64,000 nt of DNA from JAMIFN01 sp964544605 (GCA_964544605.1 CAZJBX010000001.1:62001-126000), one strand, 5' to 3'; counted from the stretch's first letter, positions 43,241 to 53,010 are shown. Notes: generated by a model not told the origin, from the letters alone. Numbers and translations are program-made.

Positions 43241-44007
43241 GGCCAGTGCGCGAAGAGGCTCTCGCGCTTGGGCGGCAGGCCAGGGCGTTTGCCCACGCCA
43301 AAGCCGACTTGGGCCAAACCTTGGCGCACGCGGCCTGCGGCAGTCCAACTGGCCAGGCGACTGCCACTGCGCATCAGGCGCGGCAGGGCTTGGAAGCAGG
43401 CATCGCTCCACATGGCGGCATTGTTTTTGGGGTTGAAGCCGTCGAGAAACACGCTGTCCACGGGCGCTTGAATCTGCGGTAGGGCCGCCAGCACATCGGC
43501 TATATGCAGGTGCAGCTCCACCGCGCCCGCCTCAAACTGCCACACATTCAGCCCCGGCTGCGGTGGCCATGCTTGGGCCAGTTCTTGTGCCAAGGCTTGT
43601 ATTTCTGGGCCAAAGGGCTGGGCGCTTTGGGCCATGTCTTGGGCCGTCACGGGGTAGGCTTCGAGCGAGCTAAAGACCAAGCGCTGCGGGCGTTGCGCAT
43701 CTTGCCGCCAAGCCTGCCAAGTGGCCAAAAAGTTCAGGCCCAAGCCAAAGCCCGTTTCCAGCACATGCCACTGCGCCTGCCCCTGCCCCTGCCACAAGGG
43801 CTGCGCTGCAACATCGCCCGCCAGCAGGCCGCAGCCCATGAGGAAGGCGTGCCGCGCCTGCGCCAAGCCGCCCTGCCCATTGGCGCCGCTGCTGCGGTAG
43901 ATGTCGTCAAACAGCGGGCTGTAGGGCTGCAAGCGGCCTTGGGCATCGGCCTGCCAAATCAGCGGCGTTGGCTGGGGCGCGGGCGGGGCTGGGCTTTGGT
44001 CTGGCAT
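43237..44007 (-). CDS. mnmD: tRNA 5-methylaminomethyl-2-thiouridine methyltransferase, stand-alone MnmD
   Basis: Last methylation step of mnm5s2U34 in tRNA wobble positions, 256 residues. LETGFGLGLNFLATWQAW (SAM site) and DSVFLDGFNPKNNAAMW followed by GRVRQGLAQVGFGVGKRPG and KRESLFAHW match the MnmC N-terminal domain. The FAD-dependent MnmC2 half of the E. coli fusion is absent, so a separate demodifying enzyme or another route must supply the substrate. Confidence 0.92.
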   Translation of the reverse strand: MPDQSPAPPAPQPTPLIWQADAQGRLQPYSPLFDDIYRSSGANGQGGLAQARHAFLMGCGLLAGDVAAQPLWQGQGQAQWHVLETGFGLGLNFLATWQAWRQDAQRPQRLVFSSLEAYPVTAQDMAQSAQPFGPEIQALAQELAQAWPPQPGLNVWQFEAGAVELHLHIADVLAALPQIQAPVDSVFLDGFNPKNNAAMWSDACFQALPRLMRSGSRLASWTAAGRVRQGLAQVGFGVGKRPGLPPKRESLFAHWP

Positions 44008-44010
44008 GGC

Positions 44011-44040
44011 AAAAACAAAGCCCAAGACGGGCTTGGGCTT
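44011..44040 (-). terminator. Intrinsic terminator of secA
   Basis: Nine-bp stem AAGCCCAAG / CTTGGGCTT with a 5-base loop, followed on the minus strand by TG and five T. It sits directly before the mnmD start. Confidence 0.82.
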
Positions 44041-44065
44041 GTTGTGGTCTGGTTTTCGCAGAGTA

Positions 44066-46846
44066 TCAGCTCAATTTGCCGTGGCAGTTTTTGAAGCGCT
44101 CGCCACTGCCGCAAGGGCAGGGGTCGTTGCGGCCCACATGGCGGCCAGCGGCCACTGTTGCGCCATCTGCCTTTTTTGAGGCAGCAAACAGGTCTTCGCG
44201 CTGGCTGCTTTGGGCGGCACCGCCACCTTCTGCGGGGGCGCTGAGGGTGACATTGCTGATGTGCTCGCCACGGCCTTCAATCTCATGGGCCACCTCTTCC
44301 ATTTGATCGGGGTTGGCCACTTCAAAGCCCAGCAATTGTTGCGTCACTTCAGAGCGCACACGGCCCAACATGCGGCCAAACATCTCGTAAGCCTCGCGTT
44401 TGTATTCTTGCTTGGGCTGCTTTTGCGCATAGCTGCGCAGGTGGATGCCTTGGCGCAGGTGATCCAGTGAGGTCAGGTGCTCACGCCAGTGGGTGTCCAA
44501 GGTTTGCAGCAGCACCATGCGCTCAAAATGCACCAATTGTGGGCCGCGCAGCGGGCCTACTTTGTTTTCATACGACTGGGTGGCGGCCTTTTGCACCAAG
44601 GCCAAAATGCCCTCGGCATCCAAATCGCTGGTTTGGGCCACTTGCTGCGCCAGTGGCAGGCTCAGATTCCAGTCTTCTTGCAAGGCTTGCTCTAGGCCGG
44701 GCACATTCCATTGCTCTTCTACGCTGTCTTCGGGTACAAATTGATACACCGCATCTTCCAGTGCGCCTTCACGCAGGCTGGCGATTTGCGCGTCCACCGT
44801 CTCCATGTCGAGGATGGCGTTGCGCTGCTCGTAAATGGCCTTGCGCTGCTCATTGGCCACATCGTCGTATTCCAGCAATTGCTTGCGGGCATCAAAGTGG
44901 TGGCCCTCCACCTTGCGCTGCGCGGTTTCAATGCTGCGCGTGACCATGGGCGCTTCAATCGCCTCATCGTCAGGCATATTCAGGCGCTCCATAAAGCGGC
45001 GCACCAAATCGCCCGCAAAAATGCGCATCAGCGGGTCTTCTAGGCTGAGGTAAAAGCGCGATGAGCCAGGATCGCCCTGACGGCCTGAACGGCCGCGCAA
45101 CTGGTTGTCAATGCGGCGCGACTCATGGCGCTCAGTGGCAATCACACGCAGGCCGCCCAGCTCTTTGACCTTCTGGTTATCGGCCTTCCACGCCTCTTGC
45201 AAGCTGGCAATGCGCGATTGCTTGATGGCCTCAGTCAGTTCAGGGTCGGCCTCAATCGCCTCCACTGCTTTTTCAATATTGCCGCCCAGCACAATGTCTG
45301 TGCCTCGGCCCGCCATATTGGTGGCGATGGTGATGGCGCCTTCTCGTCCGGCTTGGGCAATGATGTCGGCCTCGCGCTCGTGCTGTTTGGCGTTGAGCAC
45401 CTCATGCGGCAGGCCCGCTTGCGTCAGCAATTGTGAAATCAGCTCGGAGTTCTCAATCGATCCCGTGCCCACCAAAACAGGCTGGCCGCGCTGGTGCGTG
45501 GCGGCAATATCGGCAATGGCGGCGGTGTAGCGCGCTTGCGATGTTTTGTAAATGCGGTCTTGCTCATCGACGCGCTGCACCACGCGGTTGGGCGGGATGA
45601 CGATGGTCTCAAGGCCGTAAATGCTCTGGAACTCATAGGCTTCGGTGTCGGCCGTGCCCGTCATGCCGCCGAGTTTTTCAAACAGGCGGAAGTAGTTCTG
45701 GAAGGTGATGGTGCCCATGGTCATGTTCTCGGGCTGAATCTCCACGCCTTCCTTGGCCTCAATGGCTTGCATCAGGCCCTCAGACCAGCGGCGGCCTGGC
45801 ATCAGGCGGCCCGTGAATTCATCCACAATCACCACTTTGCCCTCAGGCGTGAGCACATATTGCTGGTCGCGCAGATAGAGGTGTTTGGCCCGCAGCGCCG
45901 CATTCACATGGTGCACCAGCATGATGTTGCTGCCGCTGTAGAGGGATTTGCCCTCAGTCAGCAAGCCCGCGTCGCGCAGCAATTGCTCGATTTTTTCGTG
46001 GCCTTGGTCGGTGATGTGTACCGTGCGGCCTTTTTCATCCACCGTGTAATCGCCGGGCTTGATGACGCCTTCGCCCGTGACGGGGTTGGCCTCGCCCTCT
46101 TGCAAATCAAGGTGGTGCACCAAGGCTTGAATGCGGGGGTAAACCTCCACATTGTCTTCCGTCGTGCCGCTGATGATGAGGGGTGTGCGCGCCTCGTCAA
46201 TCAAAATCGAATCCACTTCGTCAATGATGGCAAAGTGCAATTGGCGTTGCACGCGGTGGCCTGCCTCATACACCATATTGTCGCGCAGGTAGTCAAAGCC
46301 GAATTCGGTATTGGTGCCGTAGGTGATATCGCAGGCGTAAGCGGCCTTTTTCTCGGCTTGGCTCATGTCGGGCAGGTTCACGCCCACGCTCAGGCCCAAA
46401 AAGTTGTAGAGGCGGCCCATCCACTCGGCATCGCGGGCGGCCAAATAGTTGTTCACCGTCACCACATGCACGCCCTTGCCCGTCAGCGCATTCAAGTAAA
46501 CGGGCAGGGTGGAGGTCAGGGTTTTGCCCTCACCCGTGCGCATTTCGGCGATTTTGCCTTGGTGCAAGGTGATGCCACCAATCATCTGCACATCAAAGGG
46601 GCGCATACCCATGACGCGCTTGGAAGCCTCACGCACCACGGCATAGGCTTCGGGCAAAAGGGCATCCAAGCTGCTGCCAGCGGCGATTTTGCTTTTGAAT
46701 TCTTCTGTTTTGGCTTGCAGTTCGCTGTCGCTGAGTTTTTCGAGGCTGGCCTCTAATTCATTGATTTTGCTAACAGTTTTGCGGTGGTTTTTCAGGATGC
46801 GTTCGTTACGGCTACCGAAGATTTTGGTCAGAATGTTTGTTGCCAT
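44066..46846 (-). CDS. secA: Protein translocase motor SecA
   Basis: ATPase that drives preproteins through SecYEG, 926 residues. Walker A MRTGEGKTL, DEAD-type IDEVDSILIDEARTP, the preprotein cross-linking domain, GTGSIENSELIS, ATNMAGRGTDIVLGG and GRSGRQGDPGSSRF are all visible. The C terminus has the zinc motif CPCGSGERFKNCHG for SecB and lipid contact. A candidate promoter upstream has TTGTAT, 16 bp, TATATG on the minus strand. A short GTCTG / CAGAC hairpin lies in the leader. Confidence 0.98.
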   Translation of the reverse strand: MATNILTKIFGSRNERILKNHRKTVSKINELEASLEKLSDSELQAKTEEFKSKIAAGSSLDALLPEAYAVVREASKRVMGMRPFDVQMIGGITLHQGKIAEMRTGEGKTLTSTLPVYLNALTGKGVHVVTVNNYLAARDAEWMGRLYNFLGLSVGVNLPDMSQAEKKAAYACDITYGTNTEFGFDYLRDNMVYEAGHRVQRQLHFAIIDEVDSILIDEARTPLIISGTTEDNVEVYPRIQALVHHLDLQEGEANPVTGEGVIKPGDYTVDEKGRTVHITDQGHEKIEQLLRDAGLLTEGKSLYSGSNIMLVHHVNAALRAKHLYLRDQQYVLTPEGKVVIVDEFTGRLMPGRRWSEGLMQAIEAKEGVEIQPENMTMGTITFQNYFRLFEKLGGMTGTADTEAYEFQSIYGLETIVIPPNRVVQRVDEQDRIYKTSQARYTAAIADIAATHQRGQPVLVGTGSIENSELISQLLTQAGLPHEVLNAKQHEREADIIAQAGREGAITIATNMAGRGTDIVLGGNIEKAVEAIEADPELTEAIKQSRIASLQEAWKADNQKVKELGGLRVIATERHESRRIDNQLRGRSGRQGDPGSSRFYLSLEDPLMRIFAGDLVRRFMERLNMPDDEAIEAPMVTRSIETAQRKVEGHHFDARKQLLEYDDVANEQRKAIYEQRNAILDMETVDAQIASLREGALEDAVYQFVPEDSVEEQWNVPGLEQALQEDWNLSLPLAQQVAQTSDLDAEGILALVQKAATQSYENKVGPLRGPQLVHFERMVLLQTLDTHWREHLTSLDHLRQGIHLRSYAQKQPKQEYKREAYEMFGRMLGRVRSEVTQQLLGFEVANPDQMEEVAHEIEGRGEHISNVTLSAPAEGGGAAQSSQREDLFAASKKADGATVAAGRHVGRNDPCPCGSGERFKNCHGKLS

Positions 46847-47004
46847 CGTGGTGTTTGCAGGCCAAGCGGCGTGCAGGTCCTTGCTCGGTTCTTAAAAGTC
46901 AAATGGGGGTCTGAGAACAGACCAGCCTTGCATATAGAGGCCAAAACGCCCAATACAAGGAAAACCCGCCTATTCTACTCAGCTTGCCGCCCGCCCCAGC
47001 GCGC

Positions 47005-49122
47005 TTACGGGGCGTTTTTGCTCTCGGCCGTGTTGCCTTCTGCGCTTTCTGCCGCAGCGGGTTTGGGTGATTCGGGCGGCAGCAGAAAGGTTTTGGGCTG
47101 GGCTTTGAACAATTGCAGCACGGATTCGAGCAGTTTGGGGTAGAGGCGACCGGGCAGGCGGCGGGCGCGGAAGGCCAGCCACAGGGCCAGGCTGAAGCTG
47201 ACCAGCAAATTCGTCATGCCAATCAAAGCCACGCCCAGCAAGCTCCACAGTACCAAGCTCAAGGGCAGGCCAAAATCACTGCCAGCCAAGGCGTAGCCGA
47301 CTTGGGCAGAGGAGAAGGCCACATGGCGGATGTCCAGCGGCAGGCCCGTCATATGGCCGAAAGAGGAGACACCGCCGAGCATGAAGCCAAAAATCATATT
47401 GCCCATGAGTGCGCCGAGGTTGTTGTCGATGTAGATGGCCTGCTTTTCAACCCAAGTGGCGGGAATGATGGGATGTTTGCGGCCCCATTGGCGGATGCGG
47501 TCGGGGATGCGGTTGTAAGCGCCGAGGTTGTCGTAATAACCGGCCACCACACCCGATAGAAAGAGGCAAACCCCCGCCACAGCGGCAAAAATCAGCGAGC
47601 CTGAAAGCCAAGGATGCGATGAGGTCAGCAGGGCTTCGCTGCCTGCAAAATCTGTAGGCGGTGCGCCGAAAAAGTAAGCGATGAGCACAGCAATGGCTGC
47701 GCCGCTGGGGATGGCCAAACCCACATTCCCCAGCACAGAGGCAATTTGGCTGCGGCTGGTGCGGGCAATGAGCTGGGCGGTGCTGCCCATTTTCTCTTTG
47801 CTCGCGCCCAGGGTGGAGGCAATGGCGGCGGCGGTGACGGCGGGTTGCTTGGTGGCCACGGTGCCGCCAATGATGTGGATAAAGACAAAGCCCAGGCCGT
47901 AGTTCAGGCAAATCAACCAAGCCTCGGTCAAAGGCGGCAAATGCGCAGCCATGATGTAGATTTTGAACAGGGTCATGATGGCAATAATCAGACCCGAGCC
48001 AAAAGCGCTGCGGAACAAAGCCCAGTAATCGCTGCGGCTCTCGGTGATGTAGTGCTCGCCTGAACGGGCCGCATTGTCGGTCACGCGCAGGGCCAAGGTA
48101 CTGCCTGTGTTGCGCAGCAAATCGCGCAGGCTATTGCGCCCCACTTCGCCCAGCACCACGGTTTTCAGCAGCTCAATGTGCTCCTCCCGTGGGGCAAAGC
48201 TCTGGCCGCTGGCCCGCACCTCCAGCTCATGCAGGGCCAAGCCGCCCAAGCGCTCAATGCGGTCGAGCATTTGCTGCAAGCTGGCCAAGGTTTGCGACAG
48301 GTGCATACTGGTGCCCAAGCGGCTGGCGCGGCGGTGCAGTTTGTCCACCAAGCTGCCGCATTGGCTCCAGAGCACGCTCAGGTGTTTGAATTCGGCTTGC
48401 AGGGCCTCTAGGCTGTGGCTGGCGGCCTTGTCTTCTGCAGTGTCGGCCTGTGCCGTCTGCGCCAGCCAGCAAGTGCGGTATTGTTTGAGCCAGCGCAGTA
48501 CATCAATTTGCTGGGCGGTGAAGGCGGATTCGTTTTCCAGCAAGCTGGGGTCGAGCTTGGCCATTTCCTCATCAAGGCCACGGGCGGCAATGCGCAAAGA
48601 GAGCAGTTGCACGCTGTCGAGCAGCTCCTCTATCGCATGGGGCAGGCGCGCGGCGGCGTTGCTGGTTGGGGCATTGGGGCAGGGGGCTTTGCTGATGAGC
48701 TCGGCCAGTTGCAACCAAGCGCCATGGCTCAGGCGCTCGACCCAATCGGCATCGCGGCGGCTGAACAAATCCACCACCACGCCCTCTAGGTCTTCGTGAT
48801 TGGACAAGTCAGGCAGCACCGAATGGCTGATGCGGCGTGTCAGCTCATGGCTGAAGCTGCGCTCAGGCAATGCGCCCGCTTCCACATAAAGCGAGGTTTG
48901 GCGCGTGCTTTGCAGCAATTTGCTCAGGGCCTCGCGCATACTGCCCGCCAAAGCAGGCTCGCGTTGCAGCAAATTGAGCAGGCTATCGAACTGCGCTTGG
49001 ATTTGCTCATCGCTGGCACCGCGCTTGGGGCGCAGGGCAGAAACCAGCAATTGCAGGCGTTCAAAAGGGCTTTTTTGCGCTAAATCGTGGGGGCCGATAC
49101 GGGCCAGTTTTTGCAATGACAT
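47005..49122 (-). CDS. Gcr-family membrane protein ('site-specific recombinase')
   Basis: Large protein of 705 residues. The N-terminal ~350 residues are soluble and helical (RRISHSVLPDLSNHEDLEGVV); the C-terminal half has about seven hydrophobic segments (RSAFGSGLIIAIMTLFKIYI, NYGLGFVFIHIIGGTVATKQP, GGVSSFGHMTGLPLDIRHVAFS). The family is named site-specific recombinase in databases, but no tyrosine- or serine-recombinase catalytic set is visible and the topology is that of a membrane protein. The C-terminal tail is Pro/Ala-rich. Real function unknown. The SDR gene lies 33 bp upstream on the same strand. Confidence 0.85.
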   Translation of the reverse strand: MSLQKLARIGPHDLAQKSPFERLQLLVSALRPKRGASDEQIQAQFDSLLNLLQREPALAGSMREALSKLLQSTRQTSLYVEAGALPERSFSHELTRRISHSVLPDLSNHEDLEGVVVDLFSRRDADWVERLSHGAWLQLAELISKAPCPNAPTSNAAARLPHAIEELLDSVQLLSLRIAARGLDEEMAKLDPSLLENESAFTAQQIDVLRWLKQYRTCWLAQTAQADTAEDKAASHSLEALQAEFKHLSVLWSQCGSLVDKLHRRASRLGTSMHLSQTLASLQQMLDRIERLGGLALHELEVRASGQSFAPREEHIELLKTVVLGEVGRNSLRDLLRNTGSTLALRVTDNAARSGEHYITESRSDYWALFRSAFGSGLIIAIMTLFKIYIMAAHLPPLTEAWLICLNYGLGFVFIHIIGGTVATKQPAVTAAAIASTLGASKEKMGSTAQLIARTSRSQIASVLGNVGLAIPSGAAIAVLIAYFFGAPPTDFAGSEALLTSSHPWLSGSLIFAAVAGVCLFLSGVVAGYYDNLGAYNRIPDRIRQWGRKHPIIPATWVEKQAIYIDNNLGALMGNMIFGFMLGGVSSFGHMTGLPLDIRHVAFSSAQVGYALAGSDFGLPLSLVLWSLLGVALIGMTNLLVSFSLALWLAFRARRLPGRLYPKLLESVLQLFKAQPKTFLLPPESPKPAAAESAEGNTAESKNAP

Positions 49123-49155
49123 AGGCCAAGGGGCAAGTAAGAGCCAAAGCGCGGC

Positions 49156-50010
49156 TTAGCGCTTGGGCAGGCAGACCCAGTACAAAATCTTATCGACCCA
49201 GCGGGTCGGCAGATAGCTGATGAAGACGCGGCCAAAATCAGGCTTGACGGAGTAATGGGTTTTCGGGCGTTGGGCCAAAAGAGCGCGGCCAATGATGTTC
49301 ACCAGCAGCTCAGGCGGGTGCGCTTTGTCGCCAGCAGTGGCGGCAATGTCGCCCACTTTGTTTAAAAAAGGCTTGAACACCACAGCCTCTTGCGCTGCTT
49401 GGGTGAAGGTGGCCTTGATGCTGCCCGTCATCTCGGTGCGGAAGGGGCCAGGTTGCACCACGATGACGGGAACATCCACCATTTGCAGCTCGCGGCGCAG
49501 GGCATTGCTATAGGACTCAATGGCGTATTTGCTCATGCTGTAGGGGCCAGCAAAGGGGGCGGTGGTTTGCCAACCCGTTTCTGAGCTGATGTTGACAATG
49601 CGGCCATTGCTGCGGCGGTCGCCATCGCGTTTGAGCAGAGGGAAAAAGGCTTGGTTCACGCGCACCGTGCCCATCACATTCACATCCATCATGCGCTGAA
49701 TCACGCTCTCGGGCATCTCAATCAGGGAGCCGACTTGCATTACGCCCGCAAAGTTGATGATGGCGTGGATGACAGGGTGTTGGGCTTGCACGCGGGCCAC
49801 GGCGGCATCTACGCTGCTGCGGTCGGTCACATCAAGGGCGATTGTGTGCACACCTGCTTGGCCTTGCCATTTTTCAAGGGCTTGGGCCGAGTAATCGGCG
49901 ACCCATACTTGCCAGCCTTGGCCCAGCAGCCAGCGCACCATGGCACCGCCCAAACCGCCTGCGCCGCCTGTGACCAAAGCCACTTTTTGTTCTGTGTTGT
50001 GATTCGTCAT
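49156..50010 (-). CDS. Short-chain dehydrogenase upstream of the Gcr-family gene
   Basis: SDR of 284 residues: ALVTGGAGGLGGAMVRW, NFAGV, catalytic Ser in NISSETGW and YSMSK. The C-terminal end (RVFISYLPTRWVDKILYWVCLPKR) is long and hydrophobic and could touch the membrane, like retinol-dehydrogenase-type SDRs. Substrate unknown. Probably transcribed with the downstream membrane protein. Confidence 0.87.
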   Translation of the reverse strand: MTNHNTEQKVALVTGGAGGLGGAMVRWLLGQGWQVWVADYSAQALEKWQGQAGVHTIALDVTDRSSVDAAVARVQAQHPVIHAIINFAGVMQVGSLIEMPESVIQRMMDVNVMGTVRVNQAFFPLLKRDGDRRSNGRIVNISSETGWQTTAPFAGPYSMSKYAIESYSNALRRELQMVDVPVIVVQPGPFRTEMTGSIKATFTQAAQEAVVFKPFLNKVGDIAATAGDKAHPPELLVNIIGRALLAQRPKTHYSVKPDFGRVFISYLPTRWVDKILYWVCLPKR

Positions 50011-50081
50011 AGTGCGGGCATTTTAGGTGCAATAGTCGTCAATTTGCGGCTTTTTACGCAAGAATGCCGTAAAAACGGCGC

Positions 50082-50106
50082 AAAAAAACCAGCCCGAAGG
50101 CTGGTT
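50082..50106 (-). terminator. Intrinsic terminator of eno
   Basis: Stem AACCAGCC / GGCTGGTT with a 4-base loop and a run of T on the minus strand (seven in all), 42 bases past the eno stop. Confidence 0.88.
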
Positions 50107-50147
50107 GGCCAAGCCCAGTGCAGGCCAGAGGCCCGCAGCGCAAAGGC

Positions 50148-51434
50148 TTATTTCAGGTTGTAGAAGGCGTCACGGCCGGGGTAGATTGCCATGCCGCCGA
50201 GGTCTTCCTCAATGCGCAGCAATTGGTTGTATTTGGCCATGCGATCTGAGCGGCTGAGTGAGCCAGTTTTGATTTGACCGGCGTTGGTGGCCACGGCGAT
50301 ATCGGCAATGGTGCTGTCCTCCGTCTCGCCGGAGCGGTGGCTGATGACGGCGGTGTAGCCCGCGCGTTTGGCCATTTCAATGGCGGCAAAGGTTTCGCTC
50401 AAAGTGCCGATTTGGTTGATTTTGATGAGGATGGAATTGCCAATCTCTTTCTCGATGCCTTCTTTGAGGATTTTGGTGTTGGTGACGAACAAATCGTCGC
50501 CGACCAATTGCACTTTTTTGCCCAAGCGATCGCTGAGTAGCTTCCAGCCAGCCCAGTCGTCTTCGGCCATGCCGTCTTCAATGCTGATGATGGGGTATTT
50601 GTCGCACCAAGTGGCCATCATATCGACCCAAGCTTCGGCGCTGAGCTTCAGATTGCCTTGGCCTTCCAGTACATATTGGCCGTCTTTGTAGAACTCAGAT
50701 GAGGCGCAGTCCAGGCCCAGAGCGATTTGCGTGCCAGGGGTGTAGCCCGCGTTTTCAATGGCTTGCAAAATCATTTCAATGGCCGCTTCGTGGCTGTCCA
50801 CATTGGGTGCAAAGCCGCCTTCATCGCCCACGGCAATGCTCATGCCTTTGTCGTGAATGATGTTTTTCAGGGCGTGGAAGACTTCGGTGCCCCAGCGCAG
50901 GGCCTCACGGAAGGAGGGCGCGCCGACGGGGATGATCATGAACTCTTGCAGGTCGAGGTTGTTGTTGGCGTGCGCGCCGCCGTTGACCACATTCATCATG
51001 GGCACAGGCATTTGCACCGCACCCATGCCGCCAAAGTAGCGGTAGAGGGGCAGGCGGGCATCTTCCGCCGCTGCGCGGGCCACGGCCATAGAGACGGCCA
51101 GCATGGCGTTGGCACCCAAGCGCGATTTGTTTTCTGTGCCGTCCAGCTCAATCATGGTTTGGTCGAGGAAGGCTTGCTCAGACGCATCCAAGCCCAAAAT
51201 GGCTTCGGCGATTTCGGTGTTCACATGCTCAACGGCTTTGAGCACGCCTTTGCCCAAATAACGGCTTTTGTCGCCGTCGCGCAGCTCAATGGCTTCGCGC
51301 GCGCCAGTGGACGCGCCGCTGGGCACGGCCGCGCGGCCCATGACACCAGATTCGAGTAAAACATCGCACTCTACGGTGGGGTTGCCACGGCTGTCGAGTA
51401 CTTCGCGGGCCACAACATCAATGATTGCGCTCAT
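50148..51434 (-). CDS. eno: Enolase
   Basis: Glycolytic enzyme converting 2-phosphoglycerate to PEP; also part of RNA degradosomes in some bacteria. 428 residues starting MSAIIDVVAREVLDSRGNPT. PSGASTGAREAIELRDGD, VGDEGGFAP, SIEDGMAEDDW, LVGDDLFVTN and SHRSGETED (catalytic and Mg residues) are intact. GGAGG-like site at 51436-51441. Not flanked by pyrG or kdsA as in many relatives. Confidence 0.98.
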   Translation of the reverse strand: MSAIIDVVAREVLDSRGNPTVECDVLLESGVMGRAAVPSGASTGAREAIELRDGDKSRYLGKGVLKAVEHVNTEIAEAILGLDASEQAFLDQTMIELDGTENKSRLGANAMLAVSMAVARAAAEDARLPLYRYFGGMGAVQMPVPMMNVVNGGAHANNNLDLQEFMIIPVGAPSFREALRWGTEVFHALKNIIHDKGMSIAVGDEGGFAPNVDSHEAAIEMILQAIENAGYTPGTQIALGLDCASSEFYKDGQYVLEGQGNLKLSAEAWVDMMATWCDKYPIISIEDGMAEDDWAGWKLLSDRLGKKVQLVGDDLFVTNTKILKEGIEKEIGNSILIKINQIGTLSETFAAIEMAKRAGYTAVISHRSGETEDSTIADIAVATNAGQIKTGSLSRSDRMAKYNQLLRIEEDLGGMAIYPGRDAFYNLK

Positions 51435-51516
51435 GGGGAGGTCCTTTCTGAACAAGGGAGATAAAAAATGGGGCAGGCCAGCACAGCCAAGAATTCGATT
51501 TGTATGCTGCGGGCAC

Positions 51517-51546
51517 AAAAAAGCGCATTGTAGCCAATGCGCTTTT
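51517..51546 (-). terminator. Terminator of tolC overlapping the eno promoter region
   Basis: Twelve-bp perfect inverted repeat AAAAGCGCATTG / CAATGCGCTTTT with a 4-base loop; T-run of six on the minus strand. TACAAT, a possible -10 for eno, lies across its loop. Confidence 0.85.
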
Positions 51547-51570
51547 GCTTTTTCAGGGCCAGAGTGGGCT

Positions 51571-53010
51571 TTACTCGGCCTTGGCTTTTTCAGCGGCGGC
51601 TTTTTCGGCAGCCGCTTTGCTTTCGGCGGCAGCGGTTTTTTCAGCCTTGCTCAATTGTGCGGCAGGCGCAGCGGCTTGCGCACCTGTGGGGCGCAAATAG
51701 GTGTTGACTTTTTCCAAATCGGTTTGGGTCAAAGTGCCAACGGCTTGTTTGAGCTTGAGCTGAGTGGTGAGCAGGTCATAGCGGGCCTTGCTCAGTTTGT
51801 TTTGCGTGTCAAAGTGCTGGGTTTGGGCGTTCAAGACATCCAAGTTGATGCGCACGCCAACCTCATAGCCGAGTTTGTTGGCTTCTAAGGCGCTTTCACT
51901 GGATTTGACGGCAGCTTCAAGGGCGTGAACTTGGGCTTTGAGCGATTGCACGCCAAAGTAGGCTTCGCGGGTGCTTTGGGCCATATCGCGCTCGGTGGCG
52001 AGCAAATCGCTGCGGGCTTTGTCTTCAAGGGCGACTTTTTCGCGCACTTGGTTTTGAATGGCGAAACCAGCGAATAAGGGCACGCTCAGGCTCAGGCCAG
52101 CCGATTTATTGGTGCTGCGGGTGCTGCCAGACAAGCCAGGCACGCTATTGGGGCTGCTGCGGCCTTCATTCACGCCAAGGCTGCCTGAGAGGGTGGGCAG
52201 GTGGCCCGCGCGCGCGCCTTCGGTGTCGAGTTTGGCCATTTCATACTGCGTGCGCTGCGCTTGTACGGCATCGCTTTGGTCGGCCAAGTCCAGCCAGTAT
52301 TGGGGGTTTTCGTCTTCGAGCTGAGGTGGCACAAAGGGCTCAGCCAAGGCCCAGGGGGCAATGCTTTCTTGGCCTACGAGCTTGAGCAGGGCGGTGTATT
52401 TGGTTTGTTCTTCAAAGGCGGCGGCGCTCTCTTGGGCCACAGCCAAGTCGTAGCCGGCTTGGGCCTCGCGGCTGTCGGTGATGGTGGCCGTGCCGACTTC
52501 AAAATTGCGTTTGGCATAGGCCAATTGCTGCGCCATGGCGGCTTTTTGGCTGCGGGCGAGGTGGTGGGCATCGCGGGCGGCGAGCAAATCGAAATAGGCT
52601 TGTGAGGTGCGCACCATCAGGTCTTGCTCGGCGGCGCGAAGCTGGATGTCCACCAAGTCCAGGCTTTTGACGGCGCGCTCTCGGCTCTTCCAGTTGGCGA
52701 CATCGATGATGGGGATGCTGGCCGAAAGGCCCACGCCGCGCTGCTTGTTGGTGCTGTCGCTGCTGGGGTTGCGGGTGTCGGTCTCATTGCGCTTGTAATC
52801 AGCGCCCAAACCCACTGTGGGTAAGAGCAGGGCGCGAGATTGGTCAACCTTAGCGCGGCTGGCATCGGCCTCAGATTTGGCCGCTTGGTATTCGGCATCA
52901 TAGGCGCGGGCGGCCTCATAGACTTGAACCAAGCTTTGGGCTTGGGCCGTGGCCGCAAAGCCTAAGGCAAGAAGAGCAGTGGGCAAAAGACGCAGGCGAA
53001 ATGTGGACAT
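51571..53010 (-). CDS. tolC: TolC-family outer-membrane channel protein
   Basis: Outer-membrane exit duct for type I secretion and tripartite efflux, 479 residues. Signal peptide ending AQAQ (about residue 25), then two OEP repeats: LVQVYEAARAYDAEYQAAKSE and DSREAQAGYDLAVAQ in the first, SGSLGVNEGRSSP and RINLDVLNAQTQHFDTQNKLS in the second. A Lys/Ala/Glu-rich tail follows. The partner efflux genes are not nearby. Its leader holds a run of nine T. Confidence 0.93.
   Translation of the reverse strand: MSTFRLRLLPTALLALGFAATAQAQSLVQVYEAARAYDAEYQAAKSEADASRAKVDQSRALLLPTVGLGADYKRNETDTRNPSSDSTNKQRGVGLSASIPIIDVANWKSRERAVKSLDLVDIQLRAAEQDLMVRTSQAYFDLLAARDAHHLARSQKAAMAQQLAYAKRNFEVGTATITDSREAQAGYDLAVAQESAAAFEEQTKYTALLKLVGQESIAPWALAEPFVPPQLEDENPQYWLDLADQSDAVQAQRTQYEMAKLDTEGARAGHLPTLSGSLGVNEGRSSPNSVPGLSGSTRSTNKSAGLSLSVPLFAGFAIQNQVREKVALEDKARSDLLATERDMAQSTREAYFGVQSLKAQVHALEAAVKSSESALEANKLGYEVGVRINLDVLNAQTQHFDTQNKLSKARYDLLTTQLKLKQAVGTLTQTDLEKVNTYLRPTGAQAAAPAAQLSKAEKTAAAESKAAAEKAAAEKAKAE

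Noticed and set aside
46908..46924. Short hairpin in the secA leader as a SecM-like sensor
   Set aside because: Only five base pairs, no arrest-peptide frame upstream of secA.
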